A stretch of 64,000 bases of DNA, from positions 1,302,001 to 1,366,000 of the forward strand of contig NZ_JACCCW010000002.1 in assembly GCF_013410065.1 (NCBI RefSeq), read 5' to 3'. A program made the position numbers and the translations under genes. This DNA comes from Granulicella arctica. Its GTDB lineage: Bacteria; Acidobacteriota; Terriglobia; Terriglobales; Acidobacteriaceae. This document shows, piece after piece, positions 18,180 through 28,144 of this stretch. Under the pieces are notes generated by a model, which made no database searches, was not told the DNA's origin, and saw nothing but the letters and a program-made list of their open reading frames with translations. Position 1 is the first letter of the stretch. Every line of letters starts with the position of its first letter.

Positions 18180-19265
18180 ATGGAATTGACAAGAAAAATC
18201 GTGGATGGAGAGTACGGAAGCGTTCCTATCGCTGTCGCAGGCGTGAGCGGATATGCGGGTGCGGAGTTGGCTCGGTTGTTGCTACATCATCCACGCTTGA
18301 AATTTTCGCGCCCCGTGTTTTATGGAAGAGCGGGAGAGATGCAGAGCACGTCGCTTACGGATTTGCATCCCCAGCTCGCAACGCATGATGGCCCGATCGA
18401 TCCGGTGCATCCGTTCGATTGGGACGATCTGGTCGAGCGCGGCACGAACATTCTTTTTCTTGCACTGCCGCATGAGCAGTCGCGCAAATGGGCACCCGAG
18501 GCGTTGGCGCGCGGAATACGCGTCGTCGACCTGAGCGGAGCATGGCGCTTACAGCAGGATGATCTTCGGGCCGTCTATAAGCTCGAAGATGTGGACCCGG
18601 TTTTGGCCAGGGAGCTACAGGCTGAGGCGATCTTTGGTGCGCCCGAGTTACACCGCAATAAGATCGCAACAGCGCGTCTGGTTGCAAACCCCGGTTGCTA
18701 TTCGACCTCGATCATCCTTGCGCTTGCTCCCCTGTTGCAGGCTGGGATCGTCGATATCGATCACGGAATCATCTGCGATGCGAAGTCGGGCGTCAGCGGC
18801 GCGGGAAAGGCGGCAACCGCAAAGACGCACTTCATGTATGCCGCAGATAATCTTTCCGCGTACAACGTCTTCGGCCATCGCCATACCGGCGAGTTGCTCG
18901 AACAATTGCATCTTGATGCCAGCCAGATTCAATTTACGCCGCATCTGCTACCAATTCCTCGTGGCATTTTATCTACGATTTACCTTCGTCTAAAAGAAGT
19001 CACGACGCCTGATGCAGTTGCAGTTTTGCTTAGAGACTTTTATAAGGACAGTCCGCTGGTACGGATACATGCGACTCCTGCGCTACCCCAAATTCAGCAT
19101 GTCGTACGAACGAACTTTTGCGACCTGGGCTTTGAGCTGGCAAAGGATGGAAAGCGTCTGGTGCTGGTCTCCTGTCTCGATAATCTATTGAAGGGCGCAG
19201 CTGGCCAGGCGGTACAGAACATGAACCTGATGTGTGGCTGGCCAGAGGCGGAGGGACTGCTGTGA
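18180..19265 (+). CDS. argC: N-acetyl-gamma-glutamyl-phosphate reductase
   Basis: The third step of arginine synthesis: NADPH-dependent reduction of N-acetylglutamyl phosphate to the semialdehyde. With the ATG at 18180, one base after the argR stop, the protein has 361 residues. AGVSGYAGAELARLL (about 20-34) is the dinucleotide-binding loop, and VANPGCYSTS contains the catalytic cysteine C173. A TTG at 18171 would give three extra residues and overlap argR. It belongs to the argR-C-B-D-F-G-H cluster. Confidence 0.94.
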   Translation: MELTRKIVDGEYGSVPIAVAGVSGYAGAELARLLLHHPRLKFSRPVFYGRAGEMQSTSLTDLHPQLATHDGPIDPVHPFDWDDLVERGTNILFLALPHEQSRKWAPEALARGIRVVDLSGAWRLQQDDLRAVYKLEDVDPVLARELQAEAIFGAPELHRNKIATARLVANPGCYSTSIILALAPLLQAGIVDIDHGIICDAKSGVSGAGKAATAKTHFMYAADNLSAYNVFGHRHTGELLEQLHLDASQIQFTPHLLPIPRGILSTIYLRLKEVTTPDAVAVLLRDFYKDSPLVRIHATPALPQIQHVVRTNFCDLGFELAKDGKRLVLVSCLDNLLKGAAGQAVQNMNLMCGWPEAEGLL

Positions 19266-20044
19266 AATTTGTCGTGAAGCTGGGCGGTGCCGCCCTCGAA
19301 AATAAAGAGTTGCTGTACACCTGCGGCAAGGCGATTGCCGAACTCGTCAAGGATGGCAACCAGGTTGCTGTCGTGCATGGCGGCGGCGTGCAGTTGACGC
19401 GCACACTGGCACAGATGGGCAAGAAAAGCGAGTTCATCTCCGGCCTGCGTGTTACCGATGCAGAGACGAGGGATGCAGCGTTGATGGTACTTGCGGGACG
19501 CGTGAACAAGGCGCTTGTCGCTGCTCTCGGAACACACGGACAGGCTGCTGTGGGATTGTCGGGCGGCGACGGGCATGTCTTTCGCGCGCGCAAGAAGAAG
19601 ACAACCCCTGATCTCGGATTTGTCGGAGAGATCGCTGCCGCGGACCCGCGCTGGCTTGACGCTATCTGGAAGATGGGAGCGGTTCCGGTGATTTCGTCGA
19701 TCGCGCTCGGCTTCGATGGGGAGTACTACAACATCAACGCGGATGAGATGGCATCGGCCTGTGCAGTCTGCACGCTTGCCGATGCGCTGGTCTTTCTCAC
19801 CGATGTTCCCGGCGTCAAAGGCGCGGATGGTAATGTCCTGCGATGGCTAACGCTTGCTCAAATCCCAACACTTGAGAAGCAGGCAGTGATCTCCGGTGGA
19901 ATGCTACCGAAGTTGCACGCCTGCCGCGATGCCTTGATGCATGGCGTCAAGCGCGTACGCATCCTACCTGCGGAAGCGGCGGCACTCCTGCCCGATATCT
20001 GCTCGACACGCGTCAACGATGGAACGGAGGTCATGGTCGCATGA
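19262..20044 (+). CDS. argB: Acetylglutamate kinase
   Basis: Phosphorylates N-acetylglutamate with ATP. The start is a GTG at 19262 that overlaps the argC stop as GTGA; GCGGAGGG precedes it. The 260-residue amino acid kinase fold shows KLGGAAL near the N terminus, VVHGGGVQLT for substrate binding and FLTDVPGVKG and GGMLPKLHAC for ATP and sugar-phosphate contacts. It lacks the N-terminal helix of hexameric arginine-inhibited kinases, so direct arginine feedback is less likely; that is an inference from length. Confidence 0.94.
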   Translation: MKFVVKLGGAALENKELLYTCGKAIAELVKDGNQVAVVHGGGVQLTRTLAQMGKKSEFISGLRVTDAETRDAALMVLAGRVNKALVAALGTHGQAAVGLSGGDGHVFRARKKKTTPDLGFVGEIAAADPRWLDAIWKMGAVPVISSIALGFDGEYYNINADEMASACAVCTLADALVFLTDVPGVKGADGNVLRWLTLAQIPTLEKQAVISGGMLPKLHACRDALMHGVKRVRILPAEAAALLPDICSTRVNDGTEVMVA

Positions 20045-21291
20045 GACTGGCATCAATTCAGGCAGCGGAGAAGAAACTCCTTCTGCAAACATATGAACGG
20101 AACCCCTATCTTTTCGTTAGTGGTGAGGGTGTCTATTTACGCGACGAGAGCGGTGCCGACTATCTCGATCTGCTCAGCGGCATCGGCGTCTCTGCGCTTG
20201 GGTATGGGCATCCTGCGATCGAAGCCGCGATCCGCGACCAGAGCGCGAAGCTCATCCATACTTCGAACCTCTTTTATCACGAGGGGACAGCACCACTCGC
20301 TCTGCGGCTCACCGAGCTGAGCGGGCTTGATCGCGTATTTTTCTGCAACAGCGGAACCGAAGCATGGGAGGCCGCCCTCAAGCTGGCCCGCGCTCACGCG
20401 GGCTTATTGCGGAGCGAAGGAAAGAATATCGGCACAAGGTTTCTTGCGCTTGAGCACAGTTTTCATGGCCGCAGTATCGGCTCCGTTGCGACGACTCACA
20501 AGGAGAAGTATCGCGAACCTTTCGCCCCAGTAATGCCGGACGTCGAGTTTGTCCGCTTCAACGATGTAGAGGATCTCCGGGCGAAATTTTCCTCCGATGT
20601 CTGCGGCATTTGCATCGAGCCGGTGCAGGGAGAGGGTGGCATTCATCCTGTTTCGCAGGAGTTCTTCGCGGTCGCGCGTGAGCTCTGCAATTCAACTGGA
20701 GCGCTGCTGCTGGCAGATGAGATCCAATCCGGCCTAGGCCGCACTGGACGGTGGTTCGCCTACCAGCATTACGGCCTTCTGCCTGATATCACGACGCTGG
20801 CAAAGCCGATTGCAAATGGAATTCCGATGGGCGCGATGCTCTGCACGGAGCGAGCCGCTGCTGCGTTTACACCGGGGATGCATGGCACGACCTTTGGGGG
20901 TGGACCTCTGGCCTGCGCTGTTGCTCATGCAGTTCTTGATGTGATGGAGAGTGACAATCTGCTCACGCATGTCGATGAGGTTGGAGCGTACTTCCGCGAT
21001 AGGTTGCAGGTGCTCGCATCGCGTCATGCGTGCATCGTAGATGTACGTGGCCTGGGGCTAATGATCGGCATCGAACTCAATTCTGCCGAACTGGCCAAGC
21101 AAATCTCTGCGGAGATGATGGATCGGCGGATTATCCTGAATCGAACGAGTGAGACGGTGCTCCGCTTTCTGCCGCCCTATATTCTGGAGCGCGCTCATGT
21201 GGACATCACAATCAGCGCGCTGGACGAACTCTTCACCAACCATGCAGAACACGCCGGCACCGCGCTGGAAGGAGAACACGCACATGGGTAG
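20041..21291 (+). CDS. argD: Acetylornithine aminotransferase
   Basis: A PLP-dependent class III aminotransferase converting N-acetylglutamate semialdehyde to N-acetylornithine. The 416-residue protein has SGTEAWEAALKLAR for cofactor phosphate binding, LLLADEIQSGLGRTG with the PLP-contacting Asp and ITTLAKPIANGIPMGAML with the Schiff-base lysine. Its ATG overlaps the argB stop as ATGA. ArgD may also serve lysine synthesis in many bacteria. Confidence 0.94.
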   Translation: MRLASIQAAEKKLLLQTYERNPYLFVSGEGVYLRDESGADYLDLLSGIGVSALGYGHPAIEAAIRDQSAKLIHTSNLFYHEGTAPLALRLTELSGLDRVFFCNSGTEAWEAALKLARAHAGLLRSEGKNIGTRFLALEHSFHGRSIGSVATTHKEKYREPFAPVMPDVEFVRFNDVEDLRAKFSSDVCGICIEPVQGEGGIHPVSQEFFAVARELCNSTGALLLADEIQSGLGRTGRWFAYQHYGLLPDITTLAKPIANGIPMGAMLCTERAAAAFTPGMHGTTFGGGPLACAVAHAVLDVMESDNLLTHVDEVGAYFRDRLQVLASRHACIVDVRGLGLMIGIELNSAELAKQISAEMMDRRIILNRTSETVLRFLPPYILERAHVDITISALDELFTNHAEHAGTALEGEHAHG

Positions 21292-22369
21292 CAAGACGAT
21301 CAGCATCACTCCAGGGGAGAGTCCAGCACCAGTAAAAACTGCGACGCTCGGAATCCAGTCCGACACTGCTTTTGCGGAAGCATCGAAGCGGCTGAACGGT
21401 CGCGACCTGTGCTCCATCGCCGACCTGACAGTCGAGGAGATGGCGGCGATCATGGAGTTGGCTCACGCAGTGAAGACGTACCCTGAAGATTTTCGGCACG
21501 CGTTGGACGCTCGACAGATGGTGATGTTCTTCGAGAAGGCTTCGTTGCGCACGCGTCTGACTTTCGAGGCTGCGATCAATACACTTGGCGGGAATGCGAT
21601 CTTTGTCGACCAGACACAGTCTCCGTTGGGGGAACGCGAGTCGCTCGCGGATATGGCGCGCAATCTGGAGCGTTGGATGAGCATCCTCGTATTGCGCACC
21701 TACTCGCATGACACCATTACGGAGATGGCGTCCTTCTCGAAGATTCCGGTCATCAACGCGCTCTCCGACCTTGAACATCCGTGCCAGGCTATTGCAGATT
21801 TCTTCACCCTTGAGGAGCGATTCGGCTCCGTCGAGGGGTTGCAGTTTGCGTATGTGGGCGATGGGAATAATGTGTGTCACTCCCTGATGCTCACTGCCGC
21901 GCAACTCGGTGCGCACTGCACGATCGCATCGCCCAAAGGTTTCGGCCCGAAGCTCGAAATTATTCATAAGGCGATCGAGATCAGCGAATCAACCGGCGGC
22001 AGCATCACACTCATGCAAGACCCCATCAAAGCCGTGACCGGTGCAGATGCCGTGTACACCGACGTCTGCACCAGCATGGGCTCGGAGCACGAGGCCACTA
22101 AGCGCGCGCCGATCTTTAAGCCTTATCAGGTGAATGAGGCACTGATGTCTTATGCGAAAGCGGATGCAGTTTTCATGCACTGCCTTCCGGCACACCGCAA
22201 TGCCGAGGTAACAGACGCAGTCCTTGATGGGCCGCAGTCGGTTGTCTTCGACCAGGCGGAGAACCGTATGCATGCTCAAAAAGCTCTTCTTCTGATGCTG
22301 CTCGGAGGCGCAAAACGAATCTCCAGCAACCGTGGTCGCAATGCGCGCAAGCGTCCCGACCTGTCTTAA
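21284..22369 (+). CDS. argF: Ornithine carbamoyltransferase
   Basis: Makes citrulline from ornithine and carbamoyl phosphate. I place the start at the ATG at 21284, eight bases before the argD frame ends, with GGAG upstream; a longer frame from 21149 lies wholly inside argD. The 361-residue protein has about 40 extra N-terminal residues. FEKASLRTRLTFE is the carbamoyl-phosphate loop (SLRTR instead of the usual STRTR), EHPCQAIADFF is the HPxQ motif, DVCTSMGSE and FMHCLPAHR bind ornithine. The SMG and HCLP motifs favour ornithine over acylated ornithine as substrate. Confidence 0.92.
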   Translation: MGSKTISITPGESPAPVKTATLGIQSDTAFAEASKRLNGRDLCSIADLTVEEMAAIMELAHAVKTYPEDFRHALDARQMVMFFEKASLRTRLTFEAAINTLGGNAIFVDQTQSPLGERESLADMARNLERWMSILVLRTYSHDTITEMASFSKIPVINALSDLEHPCQAIADFFTLEERFGSVEGLQFAYVGDGNNVCHSLMLTAAQLGAHCTIASPKGFGPKLEIIHKAIEISESTGGSITLMQDPIKAVTGADAVYTDVCTSMGSEHEATKRAPIFKPYQVNEALMSYAKADAVFMHCLPAHRNAEVTDAVLDGPQSVVFDQAENRMHAQKALLLMLLGGAKRISSNRGRNARKRPDLS

Positions 22370-22396
22370 TCGAACAGTTTTTCGAAAGGATTTTTT

Positions 22397-23611
22397 ATGG
22401 CAGACAAAGTTGTTCTCGCATACTCCGGCGGTCTTGATACCTCTATCATTATTCCGTGGCTCAATGAGAATTACGGCCTCGACGTAATCGCCTTCATCGC
22501 TGATGTTGGCCAGGGCGATGACATCGATGCGGTCGTCGCCAAGGCATATGCCACTGGCGCAAAGAAAGCCATCGTCAAAGATCTGCGCGAAGAGTTCCTC
22601 AATGAGTATGTCTTCCCTACCGTCCGCGCTGGGGCCGTCTATGAGCATAAGTATCTGCTCGGGACTTCTATCGCTCGGCCTGTCATCGCCAAGCATCAGG
22701 TAGAGGTTGCTCTGGCCGAAGGAGCGACCTCTCTCGCCCATGGCTGCACCGGCAAAGGCAACGATCAGGTTCGTTTCGAGCACGCATTTCAGGCGCTCGC
22801 CCCAGAACTCAAAGTCATCGCTCCATGGCGCGAGTGGTCACTCGTCTCCCGCGAAGACTGCCTCGATTATGCGGAGGCTCATGGGGTACAGGTTGAGGCC
22901 AGCCGTACCAAAATTCATTCTCGCGACCGAAATCTCTGGCATGTCTCCCACGAGGGAGGTGAGTTGGAGGGGACGGATAAGCCTGTCGACCCGACTACGT
23001 GGCGCATGAGCAACTCGCCGCAGGATGCACCTGATCGCGAAGAGATCGTCGAGATCGGCTTCGAACGTGGCACCCCGGTCTCGGTCGATGGCCAGAAGCT
23101 ACCACCCGTCCAGCTTGTCGAACTGCTCAACGAGATTGGCGGCCGCAATGCCATTGGCCGCATCGACATCATTGAAAATCGTTTCGTCGGCATGAAGAGC
23201 CGCGGAGCCTATGAGACGCCGGGCGGCACGCTTATCCTCGAGGCCTTGCGTCAACTCGAGGCGCTTACACTCGACCGCGAGACTGCACACTACAAGGAGA
23301 CACTCGCGCTCAAATATGCCGAGCTCGTCTACTTCGGTCTGTGGTTTACGCCGCTGCGCGAGTCGTTGGATGCCTTCTTTAGTTCAGTAGAGGCAAACGT
23401 GACGGGTTCAGTGAAACTGGCCATGTATAAGGGAAATGTTTCGTTTATCAGCCGCACGAGCGACCTTTCGCTGTACTCCGCTGATCTTTCATCCTTCACC
23501 ATGGGCGAAAGCTACGACCAGAAGGATGCCGCAGGCTTCATCAAGATCCTCGGTCTGCCCGCCCGCGTCCGCGCCCAGGTGCTCGGCAAACAGAAGGCGG
23601 TTGCCAAGTGA
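22397..23611 (+). CDS. argG: Argininosuccinate synthase
   Basis: ATP-dependent joining of citrulline and aspartate. The 404-residue protein shows the pyrophosphatase-type P loop in VLAYSGGLDTSIIIPWL at the N terminus, LAHGCTGKGNDQVRFE for aspartate and citrulline binding and ENRFVGMKSRGAYETPGG in the C-terminal domain. It begins 27 bases after argF with AAAGGA upstream of the ATG. Confidence 0.95.
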   Translation: MADKVVLAYSGGLDTSIIIPWLNENYGLDVIAFIADVGQGDDIDAVVAKAYATGAKKAIVKDLREEFLNEYVFPTVRAGAVYEHKYLLGTSIARPVIAKHQVEVALAEGATSLAHGCTGKGNDQVRFEHAFQALAPELKVIAPWREWSLVSREDCLDYAEAHGVQVEASRTKIHSRDRNLWHVSHEGGELEGTDKPVDPTTWRMSNSPQDAPDREEIVEIGFERGTPVSVDGQKLPPVQLVELLNEIGGRNAIGRIDIIENRFVGMKSRGAYETPGGTLILEALRQLEALTLDRETAHYKETLALKYAELVYFGLWFTPLRESLDAFFSSVEANVTGSVKLAMYKGNVSFISRTSDLSLYSADLSSFTMGESYDQKDAAGFIKILGLPARVRAQVLGKQKAVAK

Positions 23612-25062
23612 GCAAGATGTGGTCTGGGCGCTTTCGTGAGCCGTTGGATCACACCTTCGAACAGTGGCAGCGGTCTTTCCCGTTTGACTGGCGGCTTCTC
23701 CCACAGGAGATAGCCGCCAGTTCGGCACATGCGCGCATGATTGCTGCAGCAGGAATTCTCACAGACGCTGAGCTAGCGAAGATGCTTGACGGTCTTGCCT
23801 CCATCATTCCTCAAGTAACGAAGGATTACTCGTCAAAGATCCTCGACAAGAGCGTTGGGCCGGCCATCGTCGCCTCTTCGCCTGATGCTGAGGATATTCA
23901 TCACTTCGTCGAGCTGGAGCTGACCAAAGCGATCGGCGATCTTGCACTGAAGCTCCACACTGGCCGCAGCCGCAACGAACAGATCGCCACCGACATGCGC
24001 CTCTTCGTTCGCGACGCGATCGACGCGACCCTGGTCGGGTTGCATAACTGGCGTATCGCGTTGGCCGGACTTGCCAAGTCCGCTGGCGATGCCGTCATGC
24101 CTTCTTATACCCATCTCCAGCGTGCGGAACCTGTATTGGTCGCTCACTGGCTACTCGCCTATGTCAGCATGGTTGAGCGAGATAGTAGCCGCCTGATCGA
24201 TGCCCGCCAACGCATGAATCTCTGTCCGCTTGGGTCGGGAGCTGTCGCAGGTGCGACCCTTCCGCTCAACCGCACGATCGCAGCTACCGCGCTCGGCTTT
24301 GACGCTCCGACACCAAACAGTATGGACGCCACGAGCGATCGCGACTTTGCTCTTGAATTTACGCAAGCGATCGCGACTCTCGGTATCCACATTTCGCGCT
24401 TTGCCGAGGAGCTCACTCTTTACTCGACCGCTGAGTTCGGCTTTCTCGACCTGCCGGAGCGCTTCTCCACCGGCTCCAGCGCCATGCCGCAAAAGAAGAA
24501 CCCGGATCTTACGGAGCTGATCCGTGGTAAATCGGGCCGCCTACTCGGCGCGGCCACAACTCTTGCGACGCTCATCAAGGGACTGCCGCTGGCCTATAAC
24601 AAGGATCTTCAGGAAGGGCAGGAGCCTGTGTTCGATGCTGCCGATACGATTGCCGGCATCCTCAGTGTTCTTCCGAAGTTCACCGCATCTCTCCAATTCC
24701 GCTTCGATCGTATGAAGACTGCCTCCGAGTCTGGCTATCTGAATGCCATGGCTGCGGCTACTTACCTGACGCATAAGGGAGTTCCCTTCCGTAAGGCACA
24801 TGAGAAGATCGGCAACGCTGTCCGGTTGGGCCTTGAGACAGGACGAGAGCTTGGAGAGCTGACTATTGAAGAGCTGCGCGGCTTCGGCGAGGAGTTTAGC
24901 GAGGATTTCTTCGACAGTATTACGCTCGAGGCCACGTTGGACTGCCACGATGTCATCGGTGGGACGGCTCGCGGTCGCGTCCGTGCTGCCTTGGAAGATA
25001 CCGAACGACGGATTGCTCTCGAAGCTGACAAATTGATCGAGAAATCTGAGAAACTATCTTAG
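23608..25062 (+). CDS. argH: Argininosuccinate lyase
   Basis: Cleaves argininosuccinate to arginine and fumarate, the last step of the pathway. The GTG start overlaps the argG stop as GTGA. The 484-residue fumarase-superfamily protein has HTGRSRNEQIATDMRLF, the YTHLQRAEPVLVAHWLLAY helix and the flexible catalytic loop GSSAMPQKKNPD near residue 290. Length is slightly above the typical 460. Confidence 0.95.
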   Translation: MSKMWSGRFREPLDHTFEQWQRSFPFDWRLLPQEIAASSAHARMIAAAGILTDAELAKMLDGLASIIPQVTKDYSSKILDKSVGPAIVASSPDAEDIHHFVELELTKAIGDLALKLHTGRSRNEQIATDMRLFVRDAIDATLVGLHNWRIALAGLAKSAGDAVMPSYTHLQRAEPVLVAHWLLAYVSMVERDSSRLIDARQRMNLCPLGSGAVAGATLPLNRTIAATALGFDAPTPNSMDATSDRDFALEFTQAIATLGIHISRFAEELTLYSTAEFGFLDLPERFSTGSSAMPQKKNPDLTELIRGKSGRLLGAATTLATLIKGLPLAYNKDLQEGQEPVFDAADTIAGILSVLPKFTASLQFRFDRMKTASESGYLNAMAAATYLTHKGVPFRKAHEKIGNAVRLGLETGRELGELTIEELRGFGEEFSEDFFDSITLEATLDCHDVIGGTARGRVRAALEDTERRIALEADKLIEKSEKLS

Positions 25063-25075
25063 GAGCGCATCGTAT

Positions 25076-25684
25076 TTGTCTAGTTCTTCCTTATTGCCGG
25101 TGAGTGAGTCTACCTCGTCTTCACGTCCACGTGTGGGCGGCGCGACTGTGCGCAAGGCAAAGCTTCAGGACGCGGTCAATATCTTCGAGTTAGTAAATTC
25201 CCTTTCTGGCGACGGCACATTGTTGCGCCGGAACTACGCCGAAATTTGCGAAAACGTACGTGACTTTACCGTGGCAGAATCCGAAAGCGGTGTTTTTCTG
25301 GGTTGTGGCGCGCTGCATCTTTATGGACCACATCTCTCAGAGGTACGCTCGATCGTCGTCAAACCCGAGGCCAAAGGCCAGGGTGCTGGTGGCAAGCTAC
25401 TTCGAATGTTGCTGGCTGAGGCTGAGGATCAGGGAGTACAGTGCGTAAGCTTGTTCACGCGTATCCCAGATTTCTTTTTCCATTTCGGCTTCCGCGTTGT
25501 TGATCGCACTGTGCTTCCCGACAAGATCTACAAGGACTGTCAGGCGTGCCCTCGCCTTTACGCGTGTGATGAGGTTGCCATGGTACGTGGACCGCTACCC
25601 AGAATTGCAGTGCTTGGGCCCAGCAAGATCGCACAACCTGAGTTAGTGAAGCTGCAAACCGGATCACTGGCTTCGGGTCATTAA
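25076..25684 (+). CDS. argA: GNAT acetyltransferase, probable short N-acetylglutamate synthase
   Basis: A 202-residue GCN5-type acetyltransferase. The first 22 residues are Ser-rich and disordered; the fold begins at VRKAKLQDAVNIFELV. VRSIVVKPEAKGQGAGGKLLRMLLAEAE is the acetyl-CoA loop, and SLFTRIPDFFFHFGFRVVD with a trailing YKDCQACPRLYACDEVAM region matches stand-alone N-acetylglutamate synthases. It lacks the amino acid kinase domain of classical ArgA. TTG at 25076 is the start, with AGGAG ten bases upstream, 13 bases after argH. Its place at the operon end supplies the first pathway step. Confidence 0.8.
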   Translation: MSSSSLLPVSESTSSSRPRVGGATVRKAKLQDAVNIFELVNSLSGDGTLLRRNYAEICENVRDFTVAESESGVFLGCGALHLYGPHLSEVRSIVVKPEAKGQGAGGKLLRMLLAEAEDQGVQCVSLFTRIPDFFFHFGFRVVDRTVLPDKIYKDCQACPRLYACDEVAMVRGPLPRIAVLGPSKIAQPELVKLQTGSLASGH

Positions 25685-25697
25685 TTCAATGCTCTGC

Positions 25698-28019
25698 TTA
25701 GAGCTTTGCAGCACGAAGGCGCAGGGAGTTCGCGATCACTGAGACAGAGCTGAAGCTCATTGCGGCAGCGGCAATCATAGGACTAAGAAGCAGTCCGGTG
25801 AGAGGATAGAGGACGCCTGCAGCCAGCGGCACTCCTAGGGCGTTATAGACGAAGGCAAAGAACAGGTTCTGCCGGATATTGCTCATGGTGCGCTGGCTTA
25901 GGCGACGCGCCTTGACGATCCCGCGCAGATCTCCACACAGGAGAACGATGCCTCCGGTCTCCAGCGCGACACCAGTGCCGGTGCCCATCGCAATGCCGAC
26001 ATGGGCTTGTGCGAGAGCAGGAGCGTCATTGATACCGTCTCCAGCCATAGCGACAATGGCTCCCTGAGACTGGTAGCGTTCCACGATCTCAGCCTTTTTC
26101 TGAGGCGAGAGACCGGCCTCAAACGGGATGTCAAGAAGAGAGGCAATAGCAGAGGCGGTCGTCTGATTGTCGCCCGTCACCATTATGACCCGAATACCGC
26201 TGTCACGAAATTGGCGAAGGGCCTCCTGAGCGGACTCTTTAATCGGGTCAGCGACAGCGAGCAGGCCGATAAAGCGATCTCCTTGAGCCGCGAAAAGAAC
26301 AGTCTTTCCCTCTCCGCGGAGGGATTCTGTCTGATCTCCCGAAGAAATTACGATATCGAAACTGTGCAGGAGCGCCTCGTTGCCGACGACAACGCGCTGG
26401 CCTTCAATCGTGCCGACGACGCCTCTCCCCGTATGAGACTGAAAATCGAGTACAGCAAGGAGGTCGATCTGCCGTTCGTGAGCAGCCTTGGTAATAGCAG
26501 ACGCGAGTGGATGCTCGCTTGCATTTTCAAGACTAGCCACGATCCGAAGGAGTGTCGTCTCGTTAAAGCCTTCGACTGGAAGGAGTGTGGTCAGCGAAGG
26601 CTTACCCTCGGTGAGGGTTCCAGTTTTATCGACGAGGAGCGTGTCTACTTTCTCGAAGAGTTCGAGAGTTTCGGCGTTACGGATGAGAATTCCCTGCGTG
26701 GCTCCGCGGCCGGTGCCAACCATGATGGCCATGGGAGTAGCAAGACCGAGAGCACAGGGGCAGGCGATGATAAGGACCGCCACAGCATTGATGAGCGCGT
26801 GCGCAAAACGGGGTTGCGGGCCAAGGATAGCCCAAAGCGCAAAGGTGATGGTGGCAGCGACCAGCACGGCTGGCACAAACCAGGATGCTACGGTATCGGC
26901 GAGACGCTGGATTGGAGCACGGGTACGCTGGGCATCTCCGACCATTTTGACGATCTGGGCAAGAAGAGTCTCAGAGCCGACGCGTTCAGCTTGCATCACC
27001 AGGCTCCCGGTGCCGTTGATTGTGCCTCCGGTGAGGTCTGCACCGGGAAGCTTTTCAACGGGGATCGGCTCGCCAGTCACCATGGATTCGTCGACAGAGC
27101 TCGCTCCTTCCAGAATCAGGCCGTCGGTAGGCACCTTCTCTCCTGGACGGATACGCAGTCGATCGCCGACCTGAATCTGGTCAAGATCGATGTCCGATTC
27201 AGCTCCATCGTGAGCGATACGACGCGCTGTCTTGGGAACAAGGCCGAGGAGCGACTTGATGGCGCTTCCGGTCTGCACCCGAGCTTTAAGTTCAAGCACC
27301 TGGCCGAGCAGGACAAGGACGATGATGACCGAAGCAGCTTCAAAGTAGAGGCCGAGATGACCGGAGCTGTCACGGAAGGACTGCGGGAAAAGCCCTGGAG
27401 CCAACACTGCTGCGATGCTATAGAGATAAGCGGCCCCGGAGCCGATCGCGATCAGGGTAAACATATTCGGGCTGCGATGAACGATGGAGGCGTAACCGCG
27501 TTCAAAGAAGGGCAATCCGGCCCAAAGCACAACAGGAGTGGCAAGGATGAGCTCGATCCAGGCGAGGATCGGGCTTGTAAGGAGGATATCGATGGAATAG
27601 CTGGGGAAGAGCTCCACGAACATGATAGCCAGCAGCGGCAAGGTCAACGCAAGACCGATCCAAAACCGGCGGGTCATGCTGGCGAGCTCAGGATTGGGCA
27701 TTTCGCTGGCATCAATGGTCTGCGGTTCAAGCGCCATGCCACATATTGGACAGCCACCGGGCGCTTCTCGGACTATCTCGGGATGCATCGGACACGTGTA
27801 TTGGCCAGAACTGTTTTCCTGCGAAGATGGTTGTGGCGCAGTCGCTTGCGATCCGTCGTATTGGGCTGGATTACTTTCGAACTTCTTTGCGCAGCCCTGA
27901 CCACAGAAGTACCAGGTGCGGGCAGCATGCTCGATGGCAGCTGCTGCTTTCGCCGGATCAACCTTCATTCCACACACCGGGTCGATCTGAAGTTGATGCG
28001 AAGCGTGCTGGGTTGCCAT
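25698..28019 (-). CDS. Copper/heavy-metal translocating P1B-type ATPase with YHS and HMBD domains
   Basis: A 773-residue metal pump. Instead of a ferredoxin-like HMA domain the N terminus carries a YHS domain ([13 protein letters not shown] ... [10 protein letters not shown], residues 13-50) and a heavy-metal binding domain ([18 protein letters not shown], about 73-98). The membrane metal motif [12 protein letters not shown] is near residue 418, the phosphorylated aspartate is in DKTGTLTEG near 463, the HP motif is in [10 protein letters not shown], and [13 protein letters not shown] is near 661. CPC fits Cu(I) or Ag(I) export. AAGGAG precedes the ATG. Confidence 0.93.
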   Translation of the reverse strand: MATQHASHQLQIDPVCGMKVDPAKAAAAIEHAARTWYFCGQGCAKKFESNPAQYDGSQATAPQPSSQENSSGQYTCPMHPEIVREAPGGCPICGMALEPQTIDASEMPNPELASMTRRFWIGLALTLPLLAIMFVELFPSYSIDILLTSPILAWIELILATPVVLWAGLPFFERGYASIVHRSPNMFTLIAIGSGAAYLYSIAAVLAPGLFPQSFRDSSGHLGLYFEAASVIIVLVLLGQVLELKARVQTGSAIKSLLGLVPKTARRIAHDGAESDIDLDQIQVGDRLRIRPGEKVPTDGLILEGASSVDESMVTGEPIPVEKLPGADLTGGTINGTGSLVMQAERVGSETLLAQIVKMVGDAQRTRAPIQRLADTVASWFVPAVLVAATITFALWAILGPQPRFAHALINAVAVLIIACPCALGLATPMAIMVGTGRGATQGILIRNAETLELFEKVDTLLVDKTGTLTEGKPSLTTLLPVEGFNETTLLRIVASLENASEHPLASAITKAAHERQIDLLAVLDFQSHTGRGVVGTIEGQRVVVGNEALLHSFDIVISSGDQTESLRGEGKTVLFAAQGDRFIGLLAVADPIKESAQEALRQFRDSGIRVIMVTGDNQTTASAIASLLDIPFEAGLSPQKKAEIVERYQSQGAIVAMAGDGINDAPALAQAHVGIAMGTGTGVALETGGIVLLCGDLRGIVKARRLSQRTMSNIRQNLFFAFVYNALGVPLAAGVLYPLTGLLLSPMIAAAAMSFSSVSVIANSLRLRAAKL

Positions 28020-28144
28020 AAGTGTATCTCTCCTTCGATGCTTTTATGATGACTGAGAGATGGCCATCGGTGCCACCTGGGTAGTCTGAGTGGAAAGGAT
28101 AGACTGGAGTAAGGCATCCGCCCAAAGTGCATCGAACATCCTTT

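Noticed and set aside
21149..21283. N-terminal extension of ArgF into argD
   Set aside because: The extra residues are only the argD region read in another frame; the ATG at 21284 has a good ribosome site.
25691..25704. Short hairpin GCTCT-GCTT-AGAGC between argA and the copper ATPase
   Set aside because: Only five base pairs, no T run; too weak to call a terminator.
26001..28049. 682-codon plus-strand frame opposite the copper ATPase
   Set aside because: No domain or signal, highly charged, exact shadow of a well-supported P-type ATPase gene.
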